Assembly (NCBI RefSeq): GCF_002911665.1
Contig: NZ_MTBP01000002.1
Coordinates: 1,674,001-1,738,000 of the forward strand
DNA length: 64,000 nucleotides
DNA from: Actinomadura rubteroloni
Lineage (GTDB): Bacteria > Actinomycetota > Actinomycetes > Streptosporangiales > Streptosporangiaceae
Direction of reading: 5' to 3'
Below the pieces are notes generated by a model. The model was not told where the DNA came from, did no database searches, and saw only the letters and a program-made list of their open reading frames with translations. Within the stretch, counting starts at the first letter, position 1, and each line of letters begins with the position of its first letter. The position numbers and the translations under genes are program-made. Shown here in pieces: positions 27,109 to 36,469 of the stretch.

Positions 27109-27534
27109 TCACGGGCTCCGGTCACCGGCGTCGGCGGTCGCGACGGGCTCCACGTAGAGCGTCTTGGCGCGTCCGGTCGCGCGCAGTTCCGCGCCGATCC
27201 AGACGAGCGTGAGCGCGATGACCGACCAGCCGAACGCCTCGGTGTCCCAGACGGTGACGTCCTGGAGCAGGGCGACGACGGCGAACATCGCGAAGATCTT
27301 GACGATGTAGCTGAAGACGGCGGCGGCGAAGATCGCCTGCGGGGAGATCTTGGACGCGTAGCTCACCGCGACCACGCTGACCGAGAAGAAGACGAGCACG
27401 ACGATCGCGCCGACGACGGCACCCAGCGCTCCCTTCGTCCCGCCGAGGAGCAGGCCCGCCGCGACGGCGGCCACCCCGGCGAGCGCGGAGGGAATCGCGG
27501 CGCCGCGGAGAATCCGGGCGTCGGAAGATTGCAT
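27109..27534 (-). CDS. atpI: ATP synthase I-like membrane protein
   Basis: The 141-residue protein has four hydrophobic helices, including IPSALAGVAAVAAGLLLGG and GALGAVVGAIVVLVFFSVSV, and a polar C-terminus. Position at the head of the atp operon and topology match the actinobacterial AtpI-like protein, whose role is probably c-ring assembly. Primary sequence conservation in this family is weak, so the call rests partly on context. Confidence 0.75.
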   Translation of the reverse strand: MQSSDARILRGAAIPSALAGVAAVAAGLLLGGTKGALGAVVGAIVVLVFFSVSVVAVSYASKISPQAIFAAAVFSYIVKIFAMFAVVALLQDVTVWDTEAFGWSVIALTLVWIGAELRATGRAKTLYVEPVATADAGDRSP

Positions 27535-27798
27535 GAGGGCTCCGGCTGGTCACGGTCAGTGGTCGTCTCTTGTTCGTGAAAGGTATCACAAGCGTCCGGA
27601 ACGTCCACAATTACCCTAGATGTAACGGGTTAACGACTCGCTAACGTTGCGATCGTTCACCTGTGCACAAAGGGACTCTAGCCCAGGTCAGGCCCCGGAA
27701 GACCGGGAACGGAGCGCAGGGCCGAACGGGCGCTTGACAACCCGAGTTCATGTTACCCGGCGGTAGGTACGAGCGGGATCCCGGGGTGCCCCGGCGGA
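27535..27798 (-). promoter_or_regulatory. Probable atp operon promoter region
   Basis: This 264-base gap between wecA and the atpI-like gene is locally AT-richer. On the minus strand TTGTGG and GATACC with 17-base spacing lie about 30-60 bases before the atpI start and are a possible promoter; a TAGGGT box lies further upstream. A TTAACC/GTTAAC-containing stretch near 27628-27640 is only superficially like the 18-bp palindrome elsewhere. Confidence 0.4.
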
Positions 27799-28956
27799 TC
27801 AGACGGACTCGCGCGGACGCTCGGACGGCCCCGCCGCCTCCCGCGCGGCGGCCCGGCGGGCGGCGCGGCGCGGCATCCCGAGCATGAGCACGACGCCCGC
27901 GACGGCCACCACGGCGGTGATCGAGATCACGATCGCCTGCTGGTTGGTGAGGGCGAGCGCGACCAGTCCGGCGGCCAGCAGGCCGACCCAGAAATACATG
28001 ATGAGAACGGCGCGGCGGTGCGAATGGCCGAGTTCGAGAAGGCGGTGGTGCAGGTGCCGCTTATCGGGTGAGAAAGGCGAGCGGCCGTCATTGGTGCGGC
28101 GCCACACGGCGAGCAGCATGTCCAGGAACGGAACGGCCGCGACCGCCGGGACCAGCAGCAAAGGGACCCAGAGCGGGAAAAGCGGGTAGGAGCCGAGGAT
28201 CGCCGGATCGAACTGCCCGGTGAGCAGGATCGTGGACGCGCTCAGCAGCAGCCCGATCAGCATCGAGCCCGTGTCGCCCATGAAGATGCGCGCCGGGTTG
28301 AAGTTGTGCGGAAGGAATCCGGCGCACATTCCGACGAGGACGGCGGCGGTGAGCGTCGCGCCGGTCAGGGTCGTCAGCCCGTTGGTCTTGGTGAGCAGGT
28401 ACGCGTAGAAGAACAGGGCCGTCGCAGCGATGCCGACCGTGCCCGCGGCGAGTCCGTCCAGGCCGTCGATGAAGTTCACCGCGTTGATCGTCGCGACGAC
28501 GATCAGGACCGTCAGCGGGACGCCGTAGGTCGGCGGCAGCGACAGCGACTCACCGTTCGGCAGCGGGATCACGTAGAGCTGGATGCCCTGCATGATGAAG
28601 ATCCCGGCGGCGGCGACCTGCCCCGCGAACTTCGTCAGCGGGTCCACGCCCCAGCGGTCGTCGGCGATGCCCACGAGGACGATCAGCCCGCCCGACAGCA
28701 GCAGCGCCTTGCCGACGTTGACGTCCCCGCCCGCGAGCACCTTGCGCATCTCCGGCAGGCCGGTCGCGACGACCAGCGCCGCCGCCATGCCGCCGAACAT
28801 CGCGAGGCCGCCGAGCCGGGGCGTCGGGATGACGTGGACGTCGCGGTCGCGCGGGGCGGCCTGCGCGCCGAACCAGACCGCGAACCGGCGCACGGCGGGG
28901 GTGAGCAGGTAGGCGACGAGCGCGGCCACGAGGATCGTGAGCAGGTACTCGCGCAC
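27799..28956 (-). CDS. wecA: MraY-family undecaprenyl-phosphate glycosyl-1-phosphate transferase
   Basis: The 385-residue polytopic enzyme transfers a sugar-1-phosphate to a polyprenyl phosphate. The magnesium-binding and catalytic loops of the family are seen as PTPRLGGLAMFGG, GIADDRWGVDP, NAVNFIDGLDGLAAG and FNPARIFMGDTGSMLIG, and the loop V histidine motif as PDKRHLHHRLLELGHSHRR. The HxHH-type loop points to the WecA/TagO (GlcNAc-1-P transferase) branch rather than MraY itself. Position upstream of atp genes matches rfe/wecA in mycobacteria, where it starts arabinogalactan linker synthesis. Confidence 0.92.
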   Translation of the reverse strand: MREYLLTILVAALVAYLLTPAVRRFAVWFGAQAAPRDRDVHVIPTPRLGGLAMFGGMAAALVVATGLPEMRKVLAGGDVNVGKALLLSGGLIVLVGIADDRWGVDPLTKFAGQVAAAGIFIMQGIQLYVIPLPNGESLSLPPTYGVPLTVLIVVATINAVNFIDGLDGLAAGTVGIAATALFFYAYLLTKTNGLTTLTGATLTAAVLVGMCAGFLPHNFNPARIFMGDTGSMLIGLLLSASTILLTGQFDPAILGSYPLFPLWVPLLLVPAVAAVPFLDMLLAVWRRTNDGRSPFSPDKRHLHHRLLELGHSHRRAVLIMYFWVGLLAAGLVALALTNQQAIVISITAVVAVAGVVLMLGMPRRAARRAAAREAAGPSERPRESV

Positions 28957-28970
28957 CGCCCCTCCCTTCC

Positions 28971-29966
28971 TCAGCCGCGCGGTCCACGGCGCCCGATCGG
29001 GCGCACCCGGACAACTCTATGCCTCTCGCCCGGCCGTCGGGACGCGCTCGCCACGGCGGCCCCGGCGGCGACGGCGAGGAGCCCCGCTCCGGTCGGGGTG
29101 GCGTCCCCCGCCGAGACGGCCCAGAGCCCGTCGCGGACGGCGGCGGTCCCGAGGTCCGCGGCGATCAGCGCCAGCCCGAGCCCGGCCAGGACGGGCGCCG
29201 CGCGCCGTCCGGGGGGCGGGTTGCGCAGCGTCCACGGCAGCATCGCGAGGGCCAGGACGAGCGCGGCGGCGCCCGTCCAGCCCCCGCGCCAGCGTGGTCG
29301 CGCGAACCGGGGCGGCGGCGCCGCGACCACGCCCTTCGGCAGCCGCGCCCTGATCAGCATCCCTTCGTGCGGCGCGAGGTCCCGCTGGCTGAAGACGACG
29401 GCGAACGGGCCGTCGCGGTGGCGCACGCACCGCGTGACGGGCGGGGCCCCGGCGCGGCAGCCCGCCCGGAACCGCGCGGGGGCGGCGATCCGCACCGCCG
29501 CCTCGTCCACCGGGACGTCCCAGGAGGCGCCGAGCGCGTCCCAGACGAGTTCGTCGCGGTCGGCGCGGGGCGTGAGCAGGCCCGTCAGGTCGTACTCGAT
29601 CACGTACGCCTGACGGCCGCGCACGGCCGGCCCGTCCCCGCCGACGGTGATCCGGACGTCGTGCGGCAGCGCCCGCACACGCGCGCGGGCGGGCGCGCCC
29701 GTGGAGGAACTGGTCCGGACGTCCCGGACCCCGTAGACGCGGCGTCCCTCCCGGTACCGGACGCGCCGGACGATGCCGTGGTCGTCCGCGCCGAAGTCGT
29801 AGGTGATCGTCTCGTGGACGTGGACGACGCCGTCGGACCGCACGGTCAGCACCACGTCGTAGGCGGGGATCCGGTCCCCCGGGGCGCCGTCCGGCGCGGC
29901 GGGCAGCAGCGCGAGGGCGGTCGCGAGGACCGCCGCGGCGGCCAGGCTCCCCGCGAGCGCGCGCAT
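28971..29966 (-). CDS. DUF2207 membrane protein, short form
   Basis: The 331-residue product has a signal peptide and a DUF2207 beta domain at about 30-210: DVVLTVRSDGVVHVHETITY, then DDHGIVRRVRYREGRR and VDEAAVRIAAP. Two to three transmembrane helices follow (GAAALVLALAMLPWTL; APVLAGLGLALIAADLG; GAGLLAVAAGAAVAS). Usual DUF2207 proteins are about 550-600 residues with a long glycine-rich tail, which is absent, so this is a shortened form. Function is unknown. It lies 14 bases upstream of wecA and is divergent from the histidine kinase at 30038. Confidence 0.75.
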   Translation of the reverse strand: MRALAGSLAAAAVLATALALLPAAPDGAPGDRIPAYDVVLTVRSDGVVHVHETITYDFGADDHGIVRRVRYREGRRVYGVRDVRTSSSTGAPARARVRALPHDVRITVGGDGPAVRGRQAYVIEYDLTGLLTPRADRDELVWDALGASWDVPVDEAAVRIAAPARFRAGCRAGAPPVTRCVRHRDGPFAVVFSQRDLAPHEGMLIRARLPKGVVAAPPPRFARPRWRGGWTGAAALVLALAMLPWTLRNPPPGRRAAPVLAGLGLALIAADLGTAAVRDGLWAVSAGDATPTGAGLLAVAAGAAVASASRRPGERHRVVRVRPIGRRGPRG

Positions 29967-30037
29967 GACCGCATGGTTCCATCCGGCGGGCCGTCCGTGC
30001 CGCCGAACCGGTGCGGGCGCCCGCGTAAAGTCGGGAC

Positions 30038-31963
30038 GTGCTCTCGGGGACCGACGCCGGCGGGGCGGCGCGCTGGCCCGGGCTCGCCGACATCGCGGTG
30101 CCCGCCGTCCTCGCGCTCGGCCAGCTCGGCGGGACGCTGCTGTTCAACGGCGTCCTCGGCGACCCGCTGGACCGCCGGCAGTGGGTCCTCGTCTGGGCGG
30201 GCGTGCTCGCGGGCGCGGCGGCGCTGGTGTGGCGGCGGGTCGCGCCGCTGCCGGTCCTCGCCGCGACGACGGCGGTCGGCGCGGCCTGCGCGCTCGCGAT
30301 CCACGACGCCGAGGTGCTGGTCGGCGGGGTCGCCGAGGTGATCGCCCTGTTCTCGGTCGCCGTCCGGCGGTCCGGACGCGTCGCCGTCGTCGGCACGTTC
30401 GCGTTGTGGGCGGTCGTGTTCCTGGAGTTCCTTCCCGTCCGGACCGGGCCGGGCGACGCGCTCGTCACCGAGTTCTTCAACGGCAGCCAGTTCTTCGTCG
30501 TCCTCGCGCTCGGCCAGCTCCGGCGGCAGCGGCACGCGCACCGCCGCACGCTCGCCGAACGGCTCGCGGCCGGGGACGCCGAGCGGCGCTCTGCGGCGGC
30601 GGCCGAACGACGGCGCCTCGCGCAGGACCTGCACGACGTCGCCGGGCACCATCTGAGCGCCATCGCCGTCCACAGCGCCGCCGCCGCGCGCGTGCCCGAC
30701 CCCGGCGTCGCCCGCGCCGCGCTGACCGCCGCCGCCGACACCGGCCGCGACGTCCAGGACGCCCTCGCCCACCTGGTCGACCTGGTCGCCGCCGACACCG
30801 CCGAGGGCCGGCTGGACCGGCTGCTGCCGCCGCTGTGCCACGGGCTGACGCGGCTCGGCGTGCCCGTCACGCTCACGTTGGAAGGACGGGCGCGGCGGAT
30901 GCGGCCCGAGGTCGTGACGGCCGCGTACCGGATCGTCCAGGAGGCGCTGACGAACGCGCTGCGGTACGCGCCGGGCGCGTCCGTGGCGGTCGACGTCCGG
31001 TACGCGTCAGGCGCGGTCCGGATCGCCGTGGCCAACACCGCGCCCACCGGCGCGGGCGCCGGCGGCGGGCTCGGCGGCGGACGCGGCATCGCCGGGATGC
31101 GCGAGCGCGCCGAGGGCGTCGCCGGGACGCTCGCCGCCGGGCCCGAGCCCGGCGGCGGCTGGGCCGTCCGCGCCGACCTCCCGCTCGCCGCGCCCCGCCG
31201 GGGACCGGGCTGGCCCGAGGTCGTCGACGGGACGGCCGTCGTGTTCTGCGCCGTCCTGCCCGTGCTGCTGTCGTTCGTCCCGCCCGAGCCGATGGTCGGC
31301 GGCTGGCCGGTCGCCGCGCGGGCCGCGATGGTCGTCGCGCTCGTCGCGCGGGCGCTGCCGCTGTGGTGGCGGCGCCGCGCGCCGTGGCGGGCCTTCGCGG
31401 CGCTCGCCGTCCTGGACCTGCTGTGGACGGCGACGGCCGGGGTCGCCTCGCAGACCGCGTTCGCCGTGCTCGTCGTCGGCTCGCCCGCGTCGCTCGTCGC
31501 CGTCTACGCCGTCGCCCGGTACGCCGCCGGACGCACCTGGCCCGCGCCCTTCCTCGGCGCCGTCCCGTGGGCGGCCGGGCTGACGACCGCGATCGCGGTC
31601 GACCCGCGCCACCACACCGGCGACCTGGCGTTCGGCGTGCTGGCGGGCGGCGGCGGCGCGCTGCTGCTCCTGCTGCCGTTCTGGGCGTGGGGACGGACGG
31701 TCGCGCTCCGCGTCCACCGCTTCGAGTCCCGCGCCCTGGAGCTGATGGCCGCCCGCGCCGGGGAGGCCGCGCTCGCCGAGCGGCACCGGGTGGCGATCGG
31801 CCTGCACGGAACGGTCCTGGACCACACGTCACGCCTGGTCAGCACCGCCGAGTCCGGTCTGACGGACGGCGCCGACATGCCGCGGGCCCTCACCGCCGTC
31901 GCCGGGCACGCCCGCGCCGCGCTGACCGAGATGCGCCAGTTGCTTGCTTCGCTGGAAAACTGA
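30038..31963 (+). CDS. Fused double NarL-type histidine kinase, second half lacking ATPase
   Basis: The 641-residue protein combines two sensor kinases. The first half has four or five transmembrane helices (about 20-160), a HisKA_3 domain with phospho-acceptor H199 in RRRLAQDLHDVAGHHLSA, and a HATPase_c domain (RIVQEALTNALRYAPG, then GGGRGIAGMRERAEG). The second half repeats the plan: a new membrane block (about 395-550) and a HisKA_3-like helix with H590 in HRVAIGLHGTVLDHTSRLV, but the protein ends without a second ATPase domain. No response regulator is adjacent. The second acceptor lacks the usual D after H (LHG for LHD), so it may only dimerise. Start GTG at 30038 has weak signals. Confidence 0.85.
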   Translation: MLSGTDAGGAARWPGLADIAVPAVLALGQLGGTLLFNGVLGDPLDRRQWVLVWAGVLAGAAALVWRRVAPLPVLAATTAVGAACALAIHDAEVLVGGVAEVIALFSVAVRRSGRVAVVGTFALWAVVFLEFLPVRTGPGDALVTEFFNGSQFFVVLALGQLRRQRHAHRRTLAERLAAGDAERRSAAAAERRRLAQDLHDVAGHHLSAIAVHSAAAARVPDPGVARAALTAAADTGRDVQDALAHLVDLVAADTAEGRLDRLLPPLCHGLTRLGVPVTLTLEGRARRMRPEVVTAAYRIVQEALTNALRYAPGASVAVDVRYASGAVRIAVANTAPTGAGAGGGLGGGRGIAGMRERAEGVAGTLAAGPEPGGGWAVRADLPLAAPRRGPGWPEVVDGTAVVFCAVLPVLLSFVPPEPMVGGWPVAARAAMVVALVARALPLWWRRRAPWRAFAALAVLDLLWTATAGVASQTAFAVLVVGSPASLVAVYAVARYAAGRTWPAPFLGAVPWAAGLTTAIAVDPRHHTGDLAFGVLAGGGGALLLLLPFWAWGRTVALRVHRFESRALELMAARAGEAALAERHRVAIGLHGTVLDHTSRLVSTAESGLTDGADMPRALTAVAGHARAALTEMRQLLASLEN

Positions 31964-32035
31964 CGAGTGAAACGTCGGTGCCCCCTGCTACGTTATCTGA
32001 GCTTATTTCCGAGATCTTTGAGCATGGAGGTACGA

Positions 32036-32470
32036 ATGCGGCGTATTGCTGCCGCTGCTCTCGCCGCCGGTGCCGTCCTGGCCGCCACGGTGGCCGTCGC
32101 GGGCCCGGCCGACGCGGCCACCGCCCATAGCTGGCAGACCGCGGACGGGTGGGGCACGCTGCGCGGGTACGGCACCTGGACCCACACGTCCTCGGGCCAC
32201 AGCGTCAAGCTGTACTTGCAGGACTCCCGGTCGAACGGCTGGTCCCCGGGCGTGCAGTTCCGGACCTACAACTCCGGCTACGCCAAGAAGACCGACTCGG
32301 TCGTCTACTACTTCGTGGACAACCGCACGGGCCGTCCGGCCGACGGCAAGTTCAGCCAGTACCGCGGCGCGTACACCAAGGGCTACAACAGCCACCTGTA
32401 CGTGCGTGAGGTCGGCGTCCGCGTGTCGGACAAGCACCTCACCTCCGGTCCCTGGAAGAAGCTCTACTGA
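32036..32470 (+). CDS. Small secreted protein, 144 aa
   Basis: The product has a Sec signal peptide (MRRIAAAALAAGAVLAATVA, cleavage near ADA-AT) and a mature domain of about 115 residues rich in aromatic residues and serine (GYGTWTHTSSGHSVKLYLQD; VVYYFVDNRTGRPADGKFSQ). I do not recognise the family; a beta-rich extracellular domain is likely. ATG at 32036 follows GGAGGT. Upstream codons in the same frame (from 31967) are rejected for lack of a signal. It has its own downstream terminator and follows the double kinase by 72 bases. Confidence 0.75.
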   Translation: MRRIAAAALAAGAVLAATVAVAGPADAATAHSWQTADGWGTLRGYGTWTHTSSGHSVKLYLQDSRSNGWSPGVQFRTYNSGYAKKTDSVVYYFVDNRTGRPADGKFSQYRGAYTKGYNSHLYVREVGVRVSDKHLTSGPWKKLY

Positions 32471-32494
32471 GACTTCCGGCTCCCGGCTCCCGAG

Positions 32495-32525
32495 GACCCC
32501 GTCGCGCCCCAGGCGCGGCGGGGTC
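32495..32525. terminator. Stem-loop terminator
   Basis: GACCCCGTCGCGCC and GGCGCGGCGGGGTC form a 14-bp stem with one G-T pair, followed by TTCCC. It separates the convergent secreted-protein and tsaC genes. Confidence 0.7.
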
Positions 32526-32537
32526 TTCCCGTTCGGC

Positions 32538-33398
32538 TCAGCCCGCGTCGCCGGGCCGCTCCGGACGCGGCGGTGCGGCGGCGGGCTCGTCCGCCGTCGT
32601 GCCGGACGCCGGCTCGGCCGGTGTCGCCGGGTCGTGATCGGTCGCGTCCGTCGCCGCGGCGGGCTTGCCCAGGCCCACGGGCGCGGCGGGCTCGGGGGCC
32701 GGGTCGGCCTTGGTCAGGTCCACCGGCTCGTCCGGCTCGTCGCCGGCTTCGTCGTCGGTGTCCAGGAGGACGCCGACCACCGCGCGGATCTTGTGCTCGG
32801 GGATCGCCCCGCGCCGGAGCAGGCGCGGCACCACGCCCGTCAGGTCCACGATCGTGGACGCCTCGCCCTCGCCGGACGCGCCGCCGTCCAGGTACACCGC
32901 GACCGTCTCGCCGAGCATCTCCTCGGCCTCGGCCGCCGTCCGCGCGGCCGGGCTGCCGCTCAGGTTCGCGCTGCTCACCGCGAGCGGCCCGGTCTCCTTC
33001 AGCAGCTCGATCGCCAGCTCGTGCATCGGCATCCGCACCGCGACGGTGCCCTTGGTCTCGCCGAGGTCCCACAGCAGGTTCTGGTTCGCGCGGCACACGA
33101 TCGTCAGCGCGCCCGGCCAGAACTCGTCGATGAGGTCCTGCCCGTAGGTGCCGAGGTCCTCGACCAGCGCGGACGCCGCCCGCACCGATCCGACCAGCAC
33201 CGGCGGCGGCATGTCCCGGCCCCGGCCCTTGGCGTCCAGGAGCGCCTGCACGGCGCTCGGCGTGAACGCGTCCGCGCCGACCCCGTACACCGTGTCGGTC
33301 GGCAGGACGACCAGCTCGCCCCGCCGCACCGCCGAGGCCGCCTCGCCGATCCCCCGGCTGCGCTCCACCGCGTCGGAGCAGTCATAACGTCGGCTCAC
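32538..33398 (-). CDS. tsaC: L-threonylcarbamoyladenylate synthase (Sua5/YrdC family)
   Basis: The enzyme makes threonylcarbamoyl-AMP for tRNA t6A modification. The YrdC domain spans about residues 15-200, with the KxR-like nucleotide-binding features in GELVVLPTDTVYGVGADAF, DAKGRGRDMPPPVLVGSV and VRMPMHELA, and the conserved PLAVSSANLSGSPA. The last 75 residues are a low-complexity proline/alanine/aspartate-rich tail not found in the core family and not a Sua5 C-terminal domain. It belongs to the conserved prfA-prmC-tsaC unit. Total 286 aa. Confidence 0.92.
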   Translation of the reverse strand: MSRRYDCSDAVERSRGIGEAASAVRRGELVVLPTDTVYGVGADAFTPSAVQALLDAKGRGRDMPPPVLVGSVRAASALVEDLGTYGQDLIDEFWPGALTIVCRANQNLLWDLGETKGTVAVRMPMHELAIELLKETGPLAVSSANLSGSPAARTAAEAEEMLGETVAVYLDGGASGEGEASTIVDLTGVVPRLLRRGAIPEHKIRAVVGVLLDTDDEAGDEPDEPVDLTKADPAPEPAAPVGLGKPAAATDATDHDPATPAEPASGTTADEPAAAPPRPERPGDAG

Positions 33399-33429
33399 GA
33401 TCGTCTTCCTCCCTGGTCCGCGCGGGCCG

Positions 33430-34286
33430 TCAGTCGGCGACCAGGCGCGCGGTCACGAAACGGTCCCGCTCGGTGAGGTCGCGCCGGTTGCGCACGTCCC
33501 GCCAGCCGTTCTCCTCGGCGAAGACCCAGTAGACGGGGTTGCCCTGCCGGTCGCTGTGCTCGACCGCGACACGGCCGCCGGGCCGCAGCAGCCGCCGCGC
33601 CGTGCGCTCCACGGCGCGGATCGCGTCCAGGCCGTCGTCGCCGCCGCCCCACAGCGCGTCCGCCGGGTCGTGGTCGCGGACGTCGCGCGGGACGTACTCC
33701 CACTCGCTCATCGGGATGTAGGGCGGGTTGCTGACGACGAGGTCCACGGTGCCGTCCAGCTCGCCGAGCGCGGTCGCGAAGTCGCCGTGGTGCAGCCGCA
33801 CCTGGCCGCGCTCGTCCAGCTCCTCGACGTTGCGGGACGCGTGGACGAACGCCGCCGGGTCCTTCTCGACGGCGTGGACGCGCGCGGTCGGCGCCTCCAG
33901 CGCGATCGACAGCGCGATCGCCGCCGAGCCCGTGCCGAGGTCGACGACGAGCGGGTCCCGGACGTCCATGTCCCGCAACGTCTCCAGCGCCCAGCCGACC
34001 ATCACCTCGGTCTCGGGACGCGGCACGAACACCCCGGGACCGACCTTCAGCTCCAGGTACCGGAAGAACGCGCGGCCCGTGATGTGCTGCAACGGCTCGC
34101 CCGCCTCGCGCCGCGCGACGAACTCCCAGAACCGCGCGTCGAACGCACTGTCCGGCACCTTGTGCAGTTCGCCCCGGTTCACCCCGTGGACGGCGGCGGC
34201 CAGCTCCTCGGCGTCCGCGCGCGGCGACGCGGCGCCCGCGTCGGCCAGCCGGGCGGTCGCCCGCGCGATCTCGTCCAGCAGCAGGT

Positions 34287-34290
<4 letters not shown>
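33430..34290 (-). CDS. prmC: Release factor glutamine methyltransferase
   Basis: The 286-residue enzyme methylates the glutamine of the GGQ motif in RF1 and RF2. The catalytic NPPY is at 188-191 (VSNPPYIPMSEW), the SAM motif at VVDLGTGSAAIALSIA, and the N-terminal helical substrate-recognition domain precedes VFVPRPETE. The ATG at 34290 overlaps the prfA stop (ATGA), so the modifying enzyme is translationally coupled to its substrate gene. Confidence 0.94.
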
Positions 34291-35351
<1,061 letters not shown>

Positions 35352-35387
35352 GGTGCGCGTCCTGGGCTTGGCCTGGCGGCCGGCGGC

Positions 35388-35417
35388 GAGCCTCCGAGGG
35401 CGGGCCCTCGGAGGCTC
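35388..35417 (-). terminator. Terminator between rpmE and prfA
   Basis: GAGCCTCCGAGGG pairs perfectly with CCCTCGGAGGCTC over a 4-base loop. It lies 27 bases after the rpmE stop. Confidence 0.75.
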
Positions 35418-35444
35418 CTGGTCCTCGCGGTGCGGCGGACCGGC

Positions 35445-35654
35445 CTACTTGCGCTTGCCGAACCGCTGCTCGAAGCGCGCCACCCGGCCGCCCGTGTCCA
35501 GGATCTTCTGCTTGCCCGTGTAGAACGGGTGGCAGGCCGAGCACACGTCGGCGCGGATCTCGCCGCTCTCGGCGGTGCTGCGGGTCTCGAAGGTGCTCCC
35601 GCACGTGCACGTCACGGTCGTGACGACATAGTTCGGGTGGATCTCGGGCTTCAT
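35445..35654 (-). CDS. rpmE: 50S ribosomal protein L31 (zinc-binding form)
   Basis: The 69-residue protein has the four zinc cysteines C16, C18, C38 and C41 in VTCTCGSTF and ADVCSACHPFYTGKQK, marking the zinc-containing paralogue rather than the zinc-independent one. ATG at 35654 follows GGAGAA. It is its own transcription unit in front of prfA. Confidence 0.96.
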   Translation of the reverse strand: MKPEIHPNYVVTTVTCTCGSTFETRSTAESGEIRADVCSACHPFYTGKQKILDTGGRVARFEQRFGKRK

Positions 35655-35801
35655 GGGTTCTCCTCGCCTAGAGCGGTCGCCGGGCGGCCCCGCTCGCACG
35701 ACGCGGGCCGTGTCGGGAGGGGAGGCGCGAACCGGTACCGCAGCGGTTGCACTCCAAGTGTGCCAGATACCGGAACGTGCCGAGGTCACCGGGCATTCCG
35801 T

Positions 35802-36464
35802 TCACCGGTCGCGGTGACCCAGATACGTGAGGACGGCCATGACCCGCCGGTGGCCGCCCTGCGCGGGCTGGAGGCCGAGCTTGGCGAAGATGTTCGAGAT
35901 GTGCTTCTCCACCGCGCCCTCGGTGACGACGAGGTGCGCGGCGATGGCCCCGTTGGAGCGTCCCTCCGCCATCAGCGCCAGCACCTCGCGCTCGCGCGGC
36001 GTCAGCGCCTCCAGCGGGTCGCCGGTCCGTCTGCGGCCGAGCAACTGCCCGATCACCTCCGGGTCGATGACGGTGCCGCCCGCCGCGATCCGGCGCACCG
36101 CGTCGATGAACTCCCCGACCTCCGACACCCGCTCTTTCAGCAGGTAGCCGACGCCCTCCGCGCCGCCGCCGATCAGGTCGGTCGCGTACCGCTCCTCGAC
36201 GTACTGGGACAGGACGAGGATCGGCGTCCCCGGCACCCGCTCCCGGGCCGCCAGCGCCGCGCGCAGGCCCTCGTCGGTGAACGACGGCGGCATCCGGACG
36301 TCCACGATCGCGAGGTCCGGCCGGTGCTCCGCGACGACGGGGGGCAGGCCGGGGCCGTCCCCGACGGTCGCGACCGTCTCGATGCCCGCGTCGTCCAGCA
36401 GCCGGACGAGCCCTTCCCGCAACAGCACCGAGTCCTCGGCGATCACTACCCGCATGGCCCCCAT
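35802..36464 (-). CDS. NarL/FixJ-type response regulator
   Basis: The 220-residue regulator has an N-terminal receiver domain (VVIAEDSVLLREGLVRLL, phospho-acceptor in DLAIVDVRMPPSF) and a C-terminal LuxR-type HTH (LTPREREVLALMAEGRSNGA, then VEKHISNIFAKLGL). It starts 5 bases after the histidine kinase gene at 36470 and is its partner. A near-identical palindrome next to the kinase and upstream of the DUF4097 gene is a candidate for its binding site. ATG at 36464 is used; one three codons later is possible. Confidence 0.93.
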   Translation of the reverse strand: MGAMRVVIAEDSVLLREGLVRLLDDAGIETVATVGDGPGLPPVVAEHRPDLAIVDVRMPPSFTDEGLRAALAARERVPGTPILVLSQYVEERYATDLIGGGAEGVGYLLKERVSEVGEFIDAVRRIAAGGTVIDPEVIGQLLGRRRTGDPLEALTPREREVLALMAEGRSNGAIAAHLVVTEGAVEKHISNIFAKLGLQPAQGGHRRVMAVLTYLGHRDR

Positions 36465-36469
36465 TCTGC

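Noticed and set aside
27625..27645. Possible third copy of the GGGGTTAACCCC palindrome (GGGTTAACGACTCGC)
   Set aside because: Only the central GGGTTAAC matches and there is no dyad, so it is not counted as the same site.
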